In this document: positions 10,260 through 22,649 of the stretch, piece after piece | Layout of the letters: every line of letters starts with the position of its first letter | Position numbering within the stretch: position 1 is the stretch's first letter | NCBI RefSeq assembly: GCF_910592395.1 | Contig: NC_088310.1 | Span: 11,727,501-11,791,500 of the forward strand | Reading direction: 5' to 3' | DNA from: Lineus longissimus | Lineage: Eukaryota; Nemertea; Pilidiophora; Heteronemertea; Lineidae | Length of the DNA: 64,000 nucleotides | Program-made: the position numbers and the translations under genes | Notes under the pieces: generated by a model | Told to the model about the DNA's origin: nothing | Databases searched by the model: none | What the model saw: the letters and a program-made list of their open reading frames with translations, nothing else

Positions 10260-12490
10260 GTACCTGTAGTGAAGGGTCTTCTGCCTCCACATACGAAAAG
10301 GTCTTAGACACAAGTTTGCCTGACTGCACAATTATCGTGACGGTACAAGCCGAATCGTCCGTTTGTCTTCCTAGCTTTCTGTTTCAATAGAATCAGTGTT
10401 TTGCAAGTTGATGATTATGATATAGGCCTACGTTGTTTACAATGTGGTTTTGCAATTTTTCGATGCAGTCCCCTATATGACGTAAGTGTACCAACCAATC
10501 ATAAGTAATGATGGCACTCGTTTTGACCCTGTCAACTAAACACTTCCACCAACGCGTATATTGACTGAAACGGGCGGTACTTATATAAGCCCGAACTCGA
10601 ACCTACTCTAATGACGTGGTCAATTAGACGCCGTTTTGCTTCGAAACTAAAGTTCCATTTGTAAATCAATGCTAGCTTTTGTGTTTTTCTTGAAGTAAAA
10701 TGAAACAATAGATCCGGGTATCAAAGAAAAATCTGACTTCCATGATCGACATAACTTCGCGTGGTCGGCGGTGTAATTCGAAACTGTCGACTACTAGCAC
10801 AAAAGCTGCTGCAATGATTTGAAAAGAGTGTGGGATTTTATCGTGTAGTTCTTGGAATGAAGTACATGTACATTGTTAAATGCGGGTATATGCTTTATAG
10901 TGTAAGATGGGCAGATGCGTGATTCAAATTTTATATAATTTGAACATCTTTAGTATAAAAGGTTTTAAAAGGATAGAGGATGATAGCACTGCGTGACTTC
11001 GTTGCTGCTTCTGTCAAATTTAGTTTATGATGACGAACAAAAATATTAAGGGATTCAATGATGATGAAATACACTGACTATTGTTTACAACCTAACATCG
11101 GGATCGCACCGTGAAAACTATATTGAGTATGTAATCCGTTGGTAATATACATGTACTATATTTAGCCTCGAATTACTATATATATATACATGTATACTAC
11201 AAGGGGTCCGCTCTGTATTCTTTCTTCATACAATGTTATATAACTTGGGTGTATATGTTAAAGCGGGTGCCAAATTGTCGGGAGTGCCATTCTGACCGGT
11301 CAAAGGGAAAGACGTGTTCCCATATATGCAAAAAGTTTATATCGCAATCGTACAATAAACTCTTGTCAATAATCGCAAGTCTCCGATTCCCTATATTCAT
11401 ATCATACTGACGATGAACTCGGAGTTGTCGCCTGATAGGGGTAACAAATAGGTAACAAATTTATAACTTCTGTGGAATCCTTGCCAAACAGAGCGAAGTC
11501 GGTTTTGTTGGCGCTTACCGAATTGAATACCTTGCCTATATCGAAATGCCATTGGTTGCTGGTTGAAAAATAAAACAATATTGCGAGACGTCGTTTATAT
11601 CCTAGCAAAAGTTTGGGCAGAATTACAAATGTTTTTAAGACTTGTTTACTACATAACATCGGGATCGCGGCGACAAAACAATAATAAATTCATTAATGAG
11701 TAGGCTATGAATTATCATTTTTTTAGGAATGCTTGTCCAACAGATCGAGCAAAGTATGTTTTCTTGGTGCTTACCGATCTGGATACCTTGCCGGTATCCA
11801 AATGCCATAGGTTTTTCGTTTATCGAAGCCCTCAGTCATTTTCGTTGGTAGGTCCGTGCACCGACACATATATAAGTTTCAATCAGAGGATTTCGACATT
11901 ATGCATGCTCCCGATACCCCTATTTTTTATACGTTAAAGTCATATTCAAATTCAGAAGCGAAGTACATTATGAATTTTTCTCCGAAGATGACACATTGGG
12001 GCAGCTGGCTATGATCATTTTCAACAGTGCTCTACGAGTCAATGCACTCTTCTGGTAACTTGCATCATAACTTTTTTGAGAAAACTGCCAATCTTTACAC
12101 GGGCAAAGAAGTACACGTACACTCATACACTTTCCAAATGCTAAAAAAACTACGCCAACGCATACGTTCGTGGACAGAAGGCGTTCACGTAGGCGTTTCG
12201 CGGTAGGGTGAAAAAACACAGTAGCGTCAGTGTATCCGGTTAATGTGCAACTATTTCTGTGAGAATTGTGTTATTACGAGACGTGATCACCGAATTTGTC
12301 AACCAAGCTGACTGGCCACCAGGCCATATCTCATCTTATTACGCTTGTTTGGTAACTCGTGGATATCCATCTACATCATCCACTCAAAATATTGGTGCAT
12401 ATATGTACAATGTGCATGTATAAGTATTTTCTTATAAGATAAGACACCTAGATTTGTGGTAACTTCATTGTAAATTTCTGCTATATATAT
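10260..12490. repeat. Flank of GPCR array unit 3
   Basis: Homologous to 480-3650 without the foldback elements, so it supplies their empty sites. A segment of roughly 310 bp (about 11125-11440) is absent from unit 1. It contains an AT-rich TATATATATACATG run and an AATAAA, and could be a small insertion, but its ends were not resolved. No conserved coding frame was seen. Confidence 0.65.
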
Positions 12491-14870
12491 TCAATGCACT
12501 AATCATGGACTTTCCATTGAGGCGTTATATGACTCCATCAACATGGCATGTATACAGTCAAGTATGAAACATATCGCTAGTCAAACTAGGTCTGGAAAAA
12601 ATATTATACCAGGTATTAAAACCTAAACGACGGGCTCTTTTCTGGCACAATCTTTGGAAGTCAAATAACTCTCCAAGAAATGGTTTAATTGCTGATATCA
12701 GAAGGAGAACTCGATCTTTGTACCACCTAGCAATAAAAAAGCAAGGCAACATAAAGAGAAGCATGTGGCAGATCGTATGACAGAGTCCTTACTGAATAAC
12801 AACGACAAAACATTCTGGGGAGAAATAAAGCGAATGAATTCAACATCCAACCGCTTAGCCAATAATGTGGATGGCCATGTAAGGCAAGAGGCTATATGCA
12901 GGCATCTTGCTCATAAGAATGAGGCATTGGGTGATATGAATAAAGACTAGCAAATGCTTTTATCTAAAACTCCATGTACATTTACACTACACCTTTCTGT
13001 ACAAAATTGAAGTAAAAGCATTTGCTAGACTTTATTCATATCAGCCATTGTATAACTCGGTCTCCTATGACAGAGAGGATATGGACTCGGTGCTAGGTGA
13101 TATCAATGACCTTGTCATATCTAAGTGTTGCAATGGCCAGAGTGTGTGTTCTAATATGCACGGTTGATGACATTATCCTTGCCGTAAATTCAATTAAGTA
13201 TAACAAAAATGATGGCCACACGCTTCTCTCTACGAGCCACTTGAAACATGGTACGGCGAGGCTGTACACTCTGATATCAATTCTTTTTACGAGTATGTTA
13301 AGGCACGGTTATGCTCCTACTAATATGTTATCTAGTACCATTTTGCCCATTCCGAAGAATGCTCGTAAATCACTCAATGATTCCTCTAACTATATAGCCA
13401 TATTGCTCTGAACAGCCCGTTTTGTAAACTATTCGAAATGGTCATTTTACCAAAATGTAGCGATACTCTTCAGTCTTCAGACATGCAATTTGGTTATAAA
13501 AAGGGTGTATCAACTACGGACTGTACATTTGTTGTCAATGAGGTTATTTAATACTAATCAAATGGTGGAGGACAAGTATATGCTATGTTACTTGACGCTA
13601 GTCAAGCTTTTGATAGGGTCCAGTACACAGGTTTACTGAAGTTGATTTTAAAGAAGGAAATTTGTCCAACTATGGCCAGGATAATTGCCTACCTTTACAT
13701 GAAGCAAAAAATGCGAATTAGATGGGAAAATAACAATTCCAATTATTTCAATGTTTCAAACGGTGTTAAACAGGGAGGTATATTGTCACCTTTCCTTTTC
13801 TCAATATACTGTATATGGACGAATTACTTATGAGGTTTAAAGGTTCAGGTTTTTGATGTTATGTTGGCACCACTTTCATGGGAGCTTTTGCTTATGCAGA
13901 CGATATTATTTTATTATGTCCCACAAAATTCTCGCTGAACACACAATTACAAGTTGCTATATTATACTCAAATGATTATTGCATCAAATTCAATCCCGCG
14001 AAATGTCAGTTGTTATATTTCTGTCTGGAACCAGGTGGTGGAAATCTTATACCAATAGTTATCACTTTTCAGGGTATTCCTGTAACTGCTGAAGCTACTG
14101 CTCTCCATTTAGGAAACTTAATTGGACTGAGGGTAAATAATCAAGACATACATAAAACAGTATCATATTTCAACAGGCGGGTAAATGTCCTCATATCAAT
14201 GTTTTGTTTTTGCAATTTTGAAACGAAAATCAAACTTTTTTACTCATATTGCGTGTCACTCTATGGTACAGTCCTGTGGGATTTAAATGATAAAGTAGTA
14301 GGCGTATTATATACAGCATGGAGAAAAGCGGTGCGGAAATTATGTAGACTTCACCCTCGGACTCATTGTGCCCTTTTGCCACTGATATTAGATACATGTT
14401 CAATAAAAACATTGTTACAAAACAGATTTTTAAACTTTTATCGTAAGGCTGTAAACAATTCCAATATCTATGTTAATCTTGCGAGTACGCTTTCTTTGAA
14501 TTGCAGTGGCTCCAATGTATCAAATACACTCTCACACTTGGCTATTTAGTTAGATATAATACCCAGAAACCAGGTTCCTCTAACCTTCAAGGTACCTTTA
14601 AAGGCTGAGTTTTATAGACTGCAGCAAACTGCTGCTGTTATCAGAGATTTGTTAATGTATAGAGACTCACTTTCGGGGATAGATATCGATAATATTAATG
14701 TATTTCTTGGGGTACTCTGTACTGGGTAGCCCTGTGTAAATGTCTATGCCTTATATGTAGGGATTGGGAGGGTCTTTCATTTCTTTGTCATCACTTTTTC
14801 TACTTTTTGTTGCACTTGCACTTTTGCACATTTGTAATGTAATTTAATTTACATGAATAAAGATTATTAT
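12490..14870 (+). mobile_element. Degenerate non-LTR retrotransposon (linker, RT and C-terminus)
   Basis: Decayed reading frames give a linker (RRALFWHNLWKS...NGLIADIRRRTRS, 12630-12720), the RT region with LPIPKNARKSL (near 13350), LLDASQAFDRVQY (13588-13626), NGVKQGGILSPFLFSIY (near 13760-13810) and the YADD catalytic box (near 13893), and the C-terminal WRKAVRKLCRL segment (near 14320). There is no endonuclease, so the copy is 5' truncated. Several frameshifts and stops make it inactive. It closely resembles the element at 32047-33760. It sits inside the unit-3 flank, between TATATATA and GCATCCATCAGAGG; the target duplication was not resolved. Clade assignment is uncertain. Confidence 0.85.
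12933..13042. repeat. Inverted repeat inside the LINE
   Basis: Left arm 12933-12962 and right arm 13013-13042 are 30-bp inverted copies with a single mismatch, separated by 50 bp. The arms start GATATGAATAAAG. The LINE reading frame stops in the left arm and homologous LINE sequence resumes after the right arm, so this is a secondary insertion or local fold-back rearrangement. Confidence 0.85.
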
Positions 14871-14939
14871 ATAAAGCATCCATCAGAGGATTTCGACAGA
14901 TACAGGCTGATGCCCTCATTTTTATACGTTTAAGTTTAT

Positions 14940-15900
14940 AAGGAGCTCTTAAGCGAGCTAGATGGTTAGAGAGTTGACCCGGAACCAGAAAAACCTCCAC
15001 GCCTAGGTGAAATTTTTGCACGCTAATCGTATACGCCGATGCACAGCAATTTACCTGGGGAGAGATTTCCTTTTTCCAAAACAATGCAGCGGGACCGATT
15101 TTTAAGCAGAGTAGCCGCTGTTCGGTTGGAGATTTCGTCAAAACAGGGCCGAATCAAAGTGTGACGATACCCTGGGGCGAATCGAAATGCATCAAACAAC
15201 AGTCTGCATCGATGCCAGAGATTTGTTCTGTTTCCGCGATTCGAAGAAATCGTGCTTTGAAATAGCAAAAGTCCGCAAAAGATTTCGAGTCTGCTAACTT
15301 TTCCGTAGTACGCATGCGCACCAACATGATCGGTCCGGGCTGCCCGTTTCGACGACGATTTCGTCAATGTCATGGGGTGTGGGAGGATGTCGACGGTCTG
15401 GTCCCATTTATAATGCAATAATCTTGAAAGTGCATTGGTCTCAATGTTTATTTCCCCGTTTCCATGACAAAATCCTACCGTGAAACCTGAAACCACTCGT
15501 CCACAACACAAGCCATTTCAATTTTCCGTAGAACGCTTATCAGACTTTTCTAGCGTCAATTGAGCCGGATTAGATTACTTTACAAGCCGATAACATGCAT
15601 TTCTGTTTAAAGTCCGACACTAACTATACCCCCCCCCCCCCCCCCCCCACCCCACCACCACCACCCGAGTCTTCTCGCTCACCAGCCCTATTAACGAAGA
15701 GCTCCCTATTACCCCCCCCTCCCCACTACCAACTACTCGCCATCATTGACATTGTGTACTAGCCAACTGCTTCTTCGGTTAACAGCCATGATGGCATCAT
15801 CCAAACTATATACCCCCCCCCCACCCCACCCCTACCATCACCACCACCACCACCACCCGAGTCTTCTTGCTCACCAGACCTATTAACGAAGAGCTCCCTA
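14940..15900. mobile_element. Non-autonomous element Y, copy 1 (ends GGGAGCTCTT)
   Basis: Begins AGGAGCTCTTAAGCGAGC and ends AACGAAGAGCTCCCTA, giving an inverted terminal match of about 10-12 bp. The body matches 47145-48374, including conserved stretches such as GGGCCGAATCAAAGTGTGACG. It ends in C-rich and CCACCA tracts, and the end module is present twice (near 15640-15710 and 15830-15900). A 162-codon open frame on the minus strand (15511-15023) is only partly conserved in copy 2 and is not recognised as a transposase. Both copies are followed by TCAAGGCCTGAG, so the true right boundary may lie a little further out. Confidence 0.65.
15631..15870. repeat. C-tract and CCA microsatellites in element Y
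   Basis: A long C homopolymer near 15631-15648, a second at 15814-15822 and ACC/CCA triplet runs at 15650-15666 and 15837-15857 lie within element Y. Similar runs occur at 48280-48330 in copy 2. Assembly errors are likely here. Confidence 0.8.
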
Positions 15901-16062
15901 TCAAGGCCTGAGCCTTCCCCATATTATCATAATACATAATAATATCATATTATTGGTTCTCAGATTGGTATTTCGTTTTGACATTACTTTAACAAAATTA
16001 GGAAAAGCCTAAATCGTCGCGTCTATTAATGTTGGCAATTTTTCACTGAGGAATATCTGACT

Positions 16063-16871
16063 CGCCATGTTTGCAATGGTCCCGCGTACGTTCTTCATCA
16101 TCTGATTTTTTGTCCGCAGAATAAACTTTTGACGTCATCACTAAAGTACTTCAATGTACATAAGTAGATGATGAAATTTACTGCAGAATTAAAAAGGATG
16201 AAGTTAGACACTGCACTGGACCATTCACGGAGGAGCAACCATATTGGTGTTCAGTAGCCAGACACCAAACTACTCCAATTCCAGGTTGGGAGAATGCCCT
16301 GCTCTTTTAAACATAACCGCTTGGTAACGCCTTGGATTTTTACCGTGGACGACACATAAGTCAAAAACGCTGGACAGCAAAAAGTGAAAGAGTTCAATTG
16401 TAGGATAAGGAGAATGATATTCCGCCGTCGACTGGTGAAAAGGCTTGCCACCTTTAGAGGATACCAAACCGCTACACAGCGTTCTATACCGTAAGCGATG
16501 ATGATGTATGCCGACATAAACACAAAACAATTCAAAACGAAGATTAGGAGTTGACAACCAATATCTGTGGCGCCAGACGCGATGTTAATTTCTCCGTTTG
16601 TGACGTAAAATAAACCATTATGAAGCCAGGTTTGAAAACTCATGACCAGGTTCCCGGTATCTGACAAAGCCAACGAAGCTAGGTACATGCTTGCTGCGGT
16701 GTTCCTCCTCCTTAATCTCACAAAGATAATAATGGAGAACATGTTGCCAACGAATCCAAAGATTATGACCACCAGCATTAAGTAGGCCCCAAAGAACTTG
16801 TTGAGGAGTCCCAGAAATGGCAATGCGTTCTCCGACCCCTGGACTTCGGTCGTGGTTTGAAAAACGTCCAT
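16063..16871 (-). pseudogene. GPCR pseudogene, array copy 3 (TM5-TM6 deleted)
   Basis: The open frame 16871-16251 encodes the N-terminus through TM4 and most of the second extracellular loop, with GFVGN, LALSD, TM3 Cys and ERC all kept. A one-base shift then occurs just before the WLLNTNMVA-coding part. TM5, the third cytoplasmic loop, TM6 and the third extracellular loop are missing: sequence jumps near 16217 from the ATGGTTGCTCC of early TM5 to the CCGTGAATGG of the TM7 entry. TM7 with NFIIY and the short tail remain out of frame. The upstream promoter region is also lost beyond about 17270. It cannot make a seven-helix receptor. Confidence 0.9.
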
Positions 16872-17279
16872 CGTACTTTTGCAGTTGTAACTAAATTATC
16901 TGTGAAGCTTTGGTCCAGGTTTATCATAAGGCTTTTGCCGAATGAGAACTATGTATATGTAAAGCGTGTATCAAAAGTATCTTTCTGAGATCAGCTCAGT
17001 ACCCTTCACGAATTATTTCAATTTCACCAACGTACCAAATTGCCCGATTACTTTACTTGTTCTGAATTTGTCGTAAAACTCGAGGCTCTAATACTTGAAT
17101 CATTAAGAACGTGATACGCGCTTTTTAACAAACACTTTTGTGTGTTATACTTTAAAACCCTAAAAGTCGACGGATCCCGAGGACAAAAATACTTCCCCCG
17201 TTTGACGAACAAAATAACCGGCCTTAGTGAGAGACAAATATAACACTGACTCTGAAAGTGCACACAGTGTTCGGCATAT

Positions 17280-17790
17280 GTTCCCTGCCTCTTGTTGGTT
17301 ACGGGAGCGTAGACGCAGGGACAAATTATCCCATTGCCAGATAATCCATGAGTGGTACGTGTAAATTGATTCTGAACGTTCGGATCTGAGAAGGCGCTGG
17401 TCTTCCATCCTCACTAATGAAGATGAATATCCCATTGGGATGACTTTAACCGTTGTCAAATACTAGGAAGGGGCCATCTCGAGACGTGACTTGGTATTCT
17501 GGTGGAATTACCGCAAGAGCTGCATTGCCAGGGACAGGCAGTGGATTGCCGACTCTCTGTCTGTTTCGTCGGATCTTGCGTCGCAAATTATCTACAGATG
17601 TCACTACCCCACTTGTCGCATCTGACAAGTAACGGACACCTTCGATCAGTTATCATCTGCTGTGGAGTTTCTTCTGTTGTTTCAACGCGCTCCCTCATGT
17701 TGGCCCGTGCAGCCAACATCTCTGATTGCCCAACACGACTCTGTCCCCCATTACATCTTTGCTATGCATTTATTCTTTCTCCTAAGTTCG
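17280..17790 (-). pseudogene. MULE/FLYWCH-type transposase N-terminal relic
   Basis: The minus strand shows a decayed protein pattern typical of FLYWCH-associated Mutator-like transposases: a segment with RANMRERVETTEETPQQ (about 17720-17660), then after a frameshift VDNLRRKIRRNRQR, VIPPEYQVTS and PFLVFDNG (17628-17446). The downstream region towards 17290 may continue the WxxDGTF neighbourhood but is too decayed to align by eye. There is no catalytic core. It lies where homology between the GPCR array units ends, so it may mark or have caused the array boundary. Confidence 0.45.
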
Positions 17791-17971
17791 CATTCCCAGC
17801 ATTCCCTGCCTCCGGCAAGATCCTTCTGTTTTACATAACAGTAACCTTCGAAAATTAGATTTCGTGCACCTCTAATCGTTGTCATGAACTCCATGATGAT
17901 TGTACGGGGGGATGTCCTATGGGGGGGGGGGGAGATGTACCGGGGGCTCCTTACTCCAGATACTGCCGGTA

Positions 17972-18077
17972 CTTCGGTTGGTAGCAGTGCCCGACATACC
18001 GAAAATTAAAATTCCTATGGGTAGGCCTTCGGTTGGTAGCAGTGCCGATATACCGGAATTAAAATTCCTATGGGTAG
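17972..18077. repeat. Two-copy tandem repeat, period about 55 bp
   Basis: Two adjacent copies of a unit starting CTTCGGTTGGTAGCAGTGCC and ending AAAATTCCTATGGGTAG, differing by a few bases. A G homopolymer lies just upstream at about 17920-17931. Confidence 0.85.
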
Positions 18078-18079
18078 CA

Positions 18080-19540
18080 CAAAATTTTCAGATTCATGGA
18101 TTACATGCATGGATTCGAGATGAATTTTGTCATGATAACCCGAGACAATTGCGCGCTCGCTCACCACGCTTCTGATAACAGGTCCTGCGTAGGGTTGGCT
18201 GAGATTGGATGAGCTGAAGTGGTGACGTCTGAGATGGCGTATTCAAAAGCTAATATTCCGGGCTACTTCATGGTTTGTCGTTGCCTCTGTTCTCCCTTTA
18301 ACCAATATTCATTAATTGTTTTCCTCATACAATTGTGTGAATAGTTTGTATGTATTGTTAGAAAGGACACAAGTCCCTTCTTAATCCCACCGGCCTAGCT
18401 CGTGTCTAAAGTCTCCCTTAATCAATACATTTCCATATATTTTTTTCAGGTTGCCTTTCTATTTTTTCAGAATTAGATTATGGGATTGGCGAAGATGATT
18501 TTCAGCCTGGCCTCTATAGTTCTCTCCTGTAGTGTCATGGACTGACTGCCCCAAACCCTCCCCCAGCTCTGTTCGTACCGTGACATGTACTGACGTCGTT
18601 TCGCCATTATAACCCTAACATCCATGACTGGATTGTGAAACTAGCTATTCATTTGTTTCTTGTAATATTGTTTCTTGTTCTTTTTATGGCAGGAGATGTA
18701 CGTGTACGTGTAATTCGAACCACGAGAGAAGGGAAATTGATTAACAGAGACAGTTTAAATCCAAATTCGACTGTGTCAAGAACTTCCAGTAAAAATGCAG
18801 GGTTTATTATTGATAAAAGGAACTAATAAAAAGGTTGAAAGTCATGAAAAGGTCTTTCATAACAACGTCAACGGATTTAGCGCGGTGCATGTTTGGTACC
18901 AATTTGGATGTTGAATGGCTCCTATTATGGAGACACGGTTCTTGTGACTAGCTCTAACCAGCAGGGCAAACTTTGAACAACGATAGTTCTATCCTGCCTT
19001 TGGTGAATTTGTCTCCAAATAAAACTGGGGGTGGACCTTGAAAGAGGCCTCCCCAGGCTGATAATGCCAATATATAGACGACACGTATACAGAGGGTCAC
19101 AGCCAAAAAGACGAACATTTTATGATGAGCGCTATATCTACAGCTGGTTGTGAATTTGTCACCGATTCTGGCAACTGCACTACAATTTCTCGAAACTTGG
19201 GAACGCTTTCAAACACATCAACCAAATCATGGACAAGATATCATTGGACAATTCGAAATCGTATTGTCCGTATTTTACACGGAGCTATCGCTAGATAAGA
19301 TAGCTGAAATTCAGTCTCAAAGCCTAATCGTACAGTCGGACACCTGAAAGGTGCACTGCCCCTGTACTACAGATTAATTGATGTACAATTACAGAAAATG
19401 TTGGGGTTAGATAGGTGCAGTAAAACACTTTAAAACACATATTTCGCACTGCGCAGATCGAGTCAATACGTTTATTTGAAAGTGTCAAGAGATTCTTACA
19501 CTGATAAACATTTAAGAAATCAACATTTTACTAAACTTAG
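18080..19540. other. No recognised gene, 18.1-19.5 kb
   Basis: Ordinary AT-rich sequence. A 63-codon open frame at 18635-18826 begins with a hydrophobic run (AIHLFLVILFLVLFMAG) but has only a GTG start and no conserved partner in the window, so it is not called as a gene. No RNA gene or repeat was recognised. Confidence 0.5.
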
Positions 19541-19542
19541 TT

Positions 19543-19702
19543 TCACATATTGAGCTGATTTAGTTCTTTAGCGACGGTGATGACATTTTCATTGGTATCG
19601 GCTTGGTTGACATAATCTGCAATCAAAATGTTCACCGTCTTGCCTAGCTTCTTCCATTCGTTGTAACAGCCCATGGCACTGGGCCTGATGTACTGGTTAC
19701 AC
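19543..19702 (-). CDS. PI-PLC X-domain-like phosphodiesterase, last exon
   Basis: Open from an acceptor (CTATTTACTTCAG on the minus strand) at about 19703 to a TGA at 19543-19545. It encodes the C-terminal part of the barrel, with the CYNEWKKLGK, VNILIADYV and VAKELNQLN pattern typical of the final strand and helix of secreted PI-PLC-like phosphodiesterases. It belongs with exons at 22938, 23757-23941 and 25686-25760. At least one exon between 19.7 and 22.7 kb was not identified; a candidate acceptor TCATTTGCTGCAG lies near 20148. Confidence 0.6.
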
Positions 19703-20386
19703 TGAAGTAAATAGAAACAGAAACATTCAAGCAAGGTACTCCTATCTATGTACATCATGTCTGTGTTTATAATTGAATAAAAAACGAACGATTTTGTTTG
19801 TTGGCGTCAGTGTCATTGGTATAAGGTCGCCTATACCGTATTTGGTTACAACACGATGCTACAATACAAAATGTTCAACTTCCTATTAATCATGCTTAAT
19901 AAATGATTTTAAAGACCTATCTGCAACACGATCTCGCAGGAAGTTACTTCTGTGCGCCCCCAGCATCAGAAAATAATATTTTGTGTCTGACACTGCTGCA
20001 GGCAAGATTATGAAAAAAAAAGTAAAAGAAAGAATCAAAATTTACGCCTCAACTGAAAAATGGCTGTTGGTTGAATGTGCGTGCTGTCACGGGTCGCAAA
20101 TGTGTGACCGGGGCGTGTCCACCTGTCCTCCGTAAGATGTTGTCCAGGACTGCAGCAAATGATAGGGACACTCGAATGGCTAATCAAGAGGTCGGGAATC
20201 AGGTACGCCGAGACGAGAGGAAGTCGTTGAATGCAAGTTGATAACACCACAAACAAGAAACGAATTGTTAGATCATGCTAGTCACTGATGTCCACACAAG
20301 AATATTCAGTTTCGCAGATTTTATAACATATGATATCACAATACTGGTGTGAGCTTACTTCCACGACGAATTGATAAAATGTTTAG

Positions 20387-20600
20387 CCCTGAAGCTAGAA
20401 TATAGTCACTGCTCTGAAGCTGACTGATTGTTACGCTCGGGAGCGGAGTTGAAACTATTACCCTGAGGCTAGATGATAAGCTCTGCTCGGAAGCTGACTG
20501 TTACGCTCGGGAGCGGAGTTAAGACTGTTGCCCTTAGGCTAGATGATGAGCTCTGCTCGGAAGCTGACTGTTACGCCCGGTAGCGGAGTTAAAACTGTTG
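20387..20600. repeat. Three-copy tandem repeat, period 70-74 bp
   Basis: Units begin CCCTGAGGCTAG and contain GGAAGCTGACTG and TACGCTCGGGAGCGGAGTT. Copies start near 20387, 20461 and 20531. The CGCTCGGGAGCG core is itself an inverted repeat. The array lies in a presumed intron of the PI-PLC-like gene. Confidence 0.85.
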
Positions 20601-22649
20601 CTGCTACTTCGTTGAGAGCTGTTCGTTCTAAAAACGTACCCTTATTTAGGTATCAAAATCAATAAATACCGAACGAACGGATCTTCAAACCCGTAGAGTG
20701 TGCGTCATTGCACTTTTCTGTAATTCTGAATAGTTAGGGTTTCCCAAGGTTATCGTGGTCTGGAAGTTCAAGCTCGAGATGTTATCTACCTTGTACCATC
20801 AGCTTACACAGGTGTTTACGATGTTTTAGAGAAAGCGTGGGCTATGTTAGCTCCAACAATACCAACTATCTGACTATGGCAAGATGACCAGGTTTGGACA
20901 TTGGCATTTGGCTAAAATTAGGAATGGTTTGGAGATAGGAGTTGTTTGGCCATAACGCTTACATGTTTTACAAGCTTGTCCGATAGTGGTTTCTTAAAGG
21001 GTATTTTGATTGTGTACATGAAGTACTACCTGAGGCTGATGTAGTAGATAACAGTTTAATTTGTTATTTATACAAAGGAATTATATTACATAAGTGGAGT
21101 CATAGAATAGAGGATGGGATTGTTTTACAAATTAGGATAACCCCGTAACACGTGCCAATGACAGGATTGATTTGGTCAATACATTTCGAAAGTGTGCAAA
21201 ACACATGTTTTTCTCAGACACCCCTTAAATGGTGCTTTGAAATTGTAGATTTCTGAAAATATCTACAACGCTTATCAATACTTAGAACTAAGACTCAATA
21301 TGTTCAAAGTGTACATCTGTCCATTTACCCCCAGCGGGTGATTTTCACCTTTTGAAAGTAAGTTTTAGTGATTTTAAGCACCTGATAACGTGTTTTTTAA
21401 TCCGTGACAACATTTTGGGGGCAGAGTATAAAATGCTCTTGTCGTGAAGTAAGGTGCTTACTTAACATAAAATAGAGTTCTCGTACAGATTGTTGTTCCT
21501 AAACCAGATACATTGACATAGTAACCAAAAATATCATTCGGCTCTTAAGGTCGATCTATACCCATGCGTGCCGCAAAACAGCCCAACTTCAACTCCTGAT
21601 AATTTATTGATAGCAGTGATTCAAAAAAAGTTATGACACCGTACGTTACGTATGAAGCGTCTAAGTGAACTTTCCCCCTAAATAACTGGATCGTATTTCT
21701 GGCCTACCCAGAAAAATGACTTTTTGGGGAAGGTCCAAAAATCACCTTGATCAATTTTATGTCAACATGCTATGTCGCATCGAAGCATACTCAGTTGGAA
21801 AGAACGCAGCCATTCCTAGCGCATATCCGTATGACCGCCGATTATTGATAAATTATAATCATGCATATGATTAGCTAAGTATAGATTTTGCTCCACATAA
21901 TTTCTCTATTTCGGAAATTTCGCGGCAATCTACTTGAAAAACCTAATATCCGTGGTAATACGGACAAGCTCCAGTTGGTTTACGGCACATTTCCATTTTT
22001 TAAATTTGAAAAATGTTTGACGAAGTATATAAAATGGAGAAAAACTGATTGACATATTTAAACTTTATCATTCACTTCGGTTTGTTTTTGCGATGTATGC
22101 AGCACGAGCCCCCTAGAGTGCGTTTCAAAATATTATGCGCAAATCAGCGGGCCATTGAAAACCAAGGCCTTTAATTGCTGTCACATTTCAGGGTTACGAT
22201 TAGGCATCATTAAAAGTTCCTCGAGCGCTGACTCTACCTAAATCGGCGAACAGAGTCTGGGCAATTATGATTCATTAGCGAGGATTAGCACCATTCCAAC
22301 TCCCGATCACTCCGACTGAAACTCGTGGGAATAGCAGCATTTTTATTCTTACACATTGCAATTTAAAACATTGCTTGAACATCAACAAATAATATAGTAC
22401 GGTCAAATTGTGATTTGCCACGGTTTTCATAACAGCAAGGAAGTTTTATACATAATCCCCCCCCCTGCAGTAATACGGATAAATTAATTAATTAACAGCA
22501 TGCGGATCCAGAAATTCAGGAAGGGGAAGAGGGGGGGGGGTGCTATCCCACCTGTAGAGGATCGAATGTGATCTTGGAAACGAGCGGGTCTTTAAGCCCC
22601 CCCCCTTTAGAAGCATTTGAAAATTCTGAGCGCCAAATATGCGTTTCCG

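Noticed and set aside
18635-18826. 63-codon frame with a hydrophobic start resembling a secreted peptide
   Set aside because: Start is GTG, there is no conserved copy and no splice or promoter support.
20740-21150. Plus-strand stretch that looks weakly coding (RGLEVQARDVIYLVPSAY...)
   Set aside because: Stops interrupt it repeatedly and no family is recognisable; likely intron sequence of the PI-PLC-like gene.
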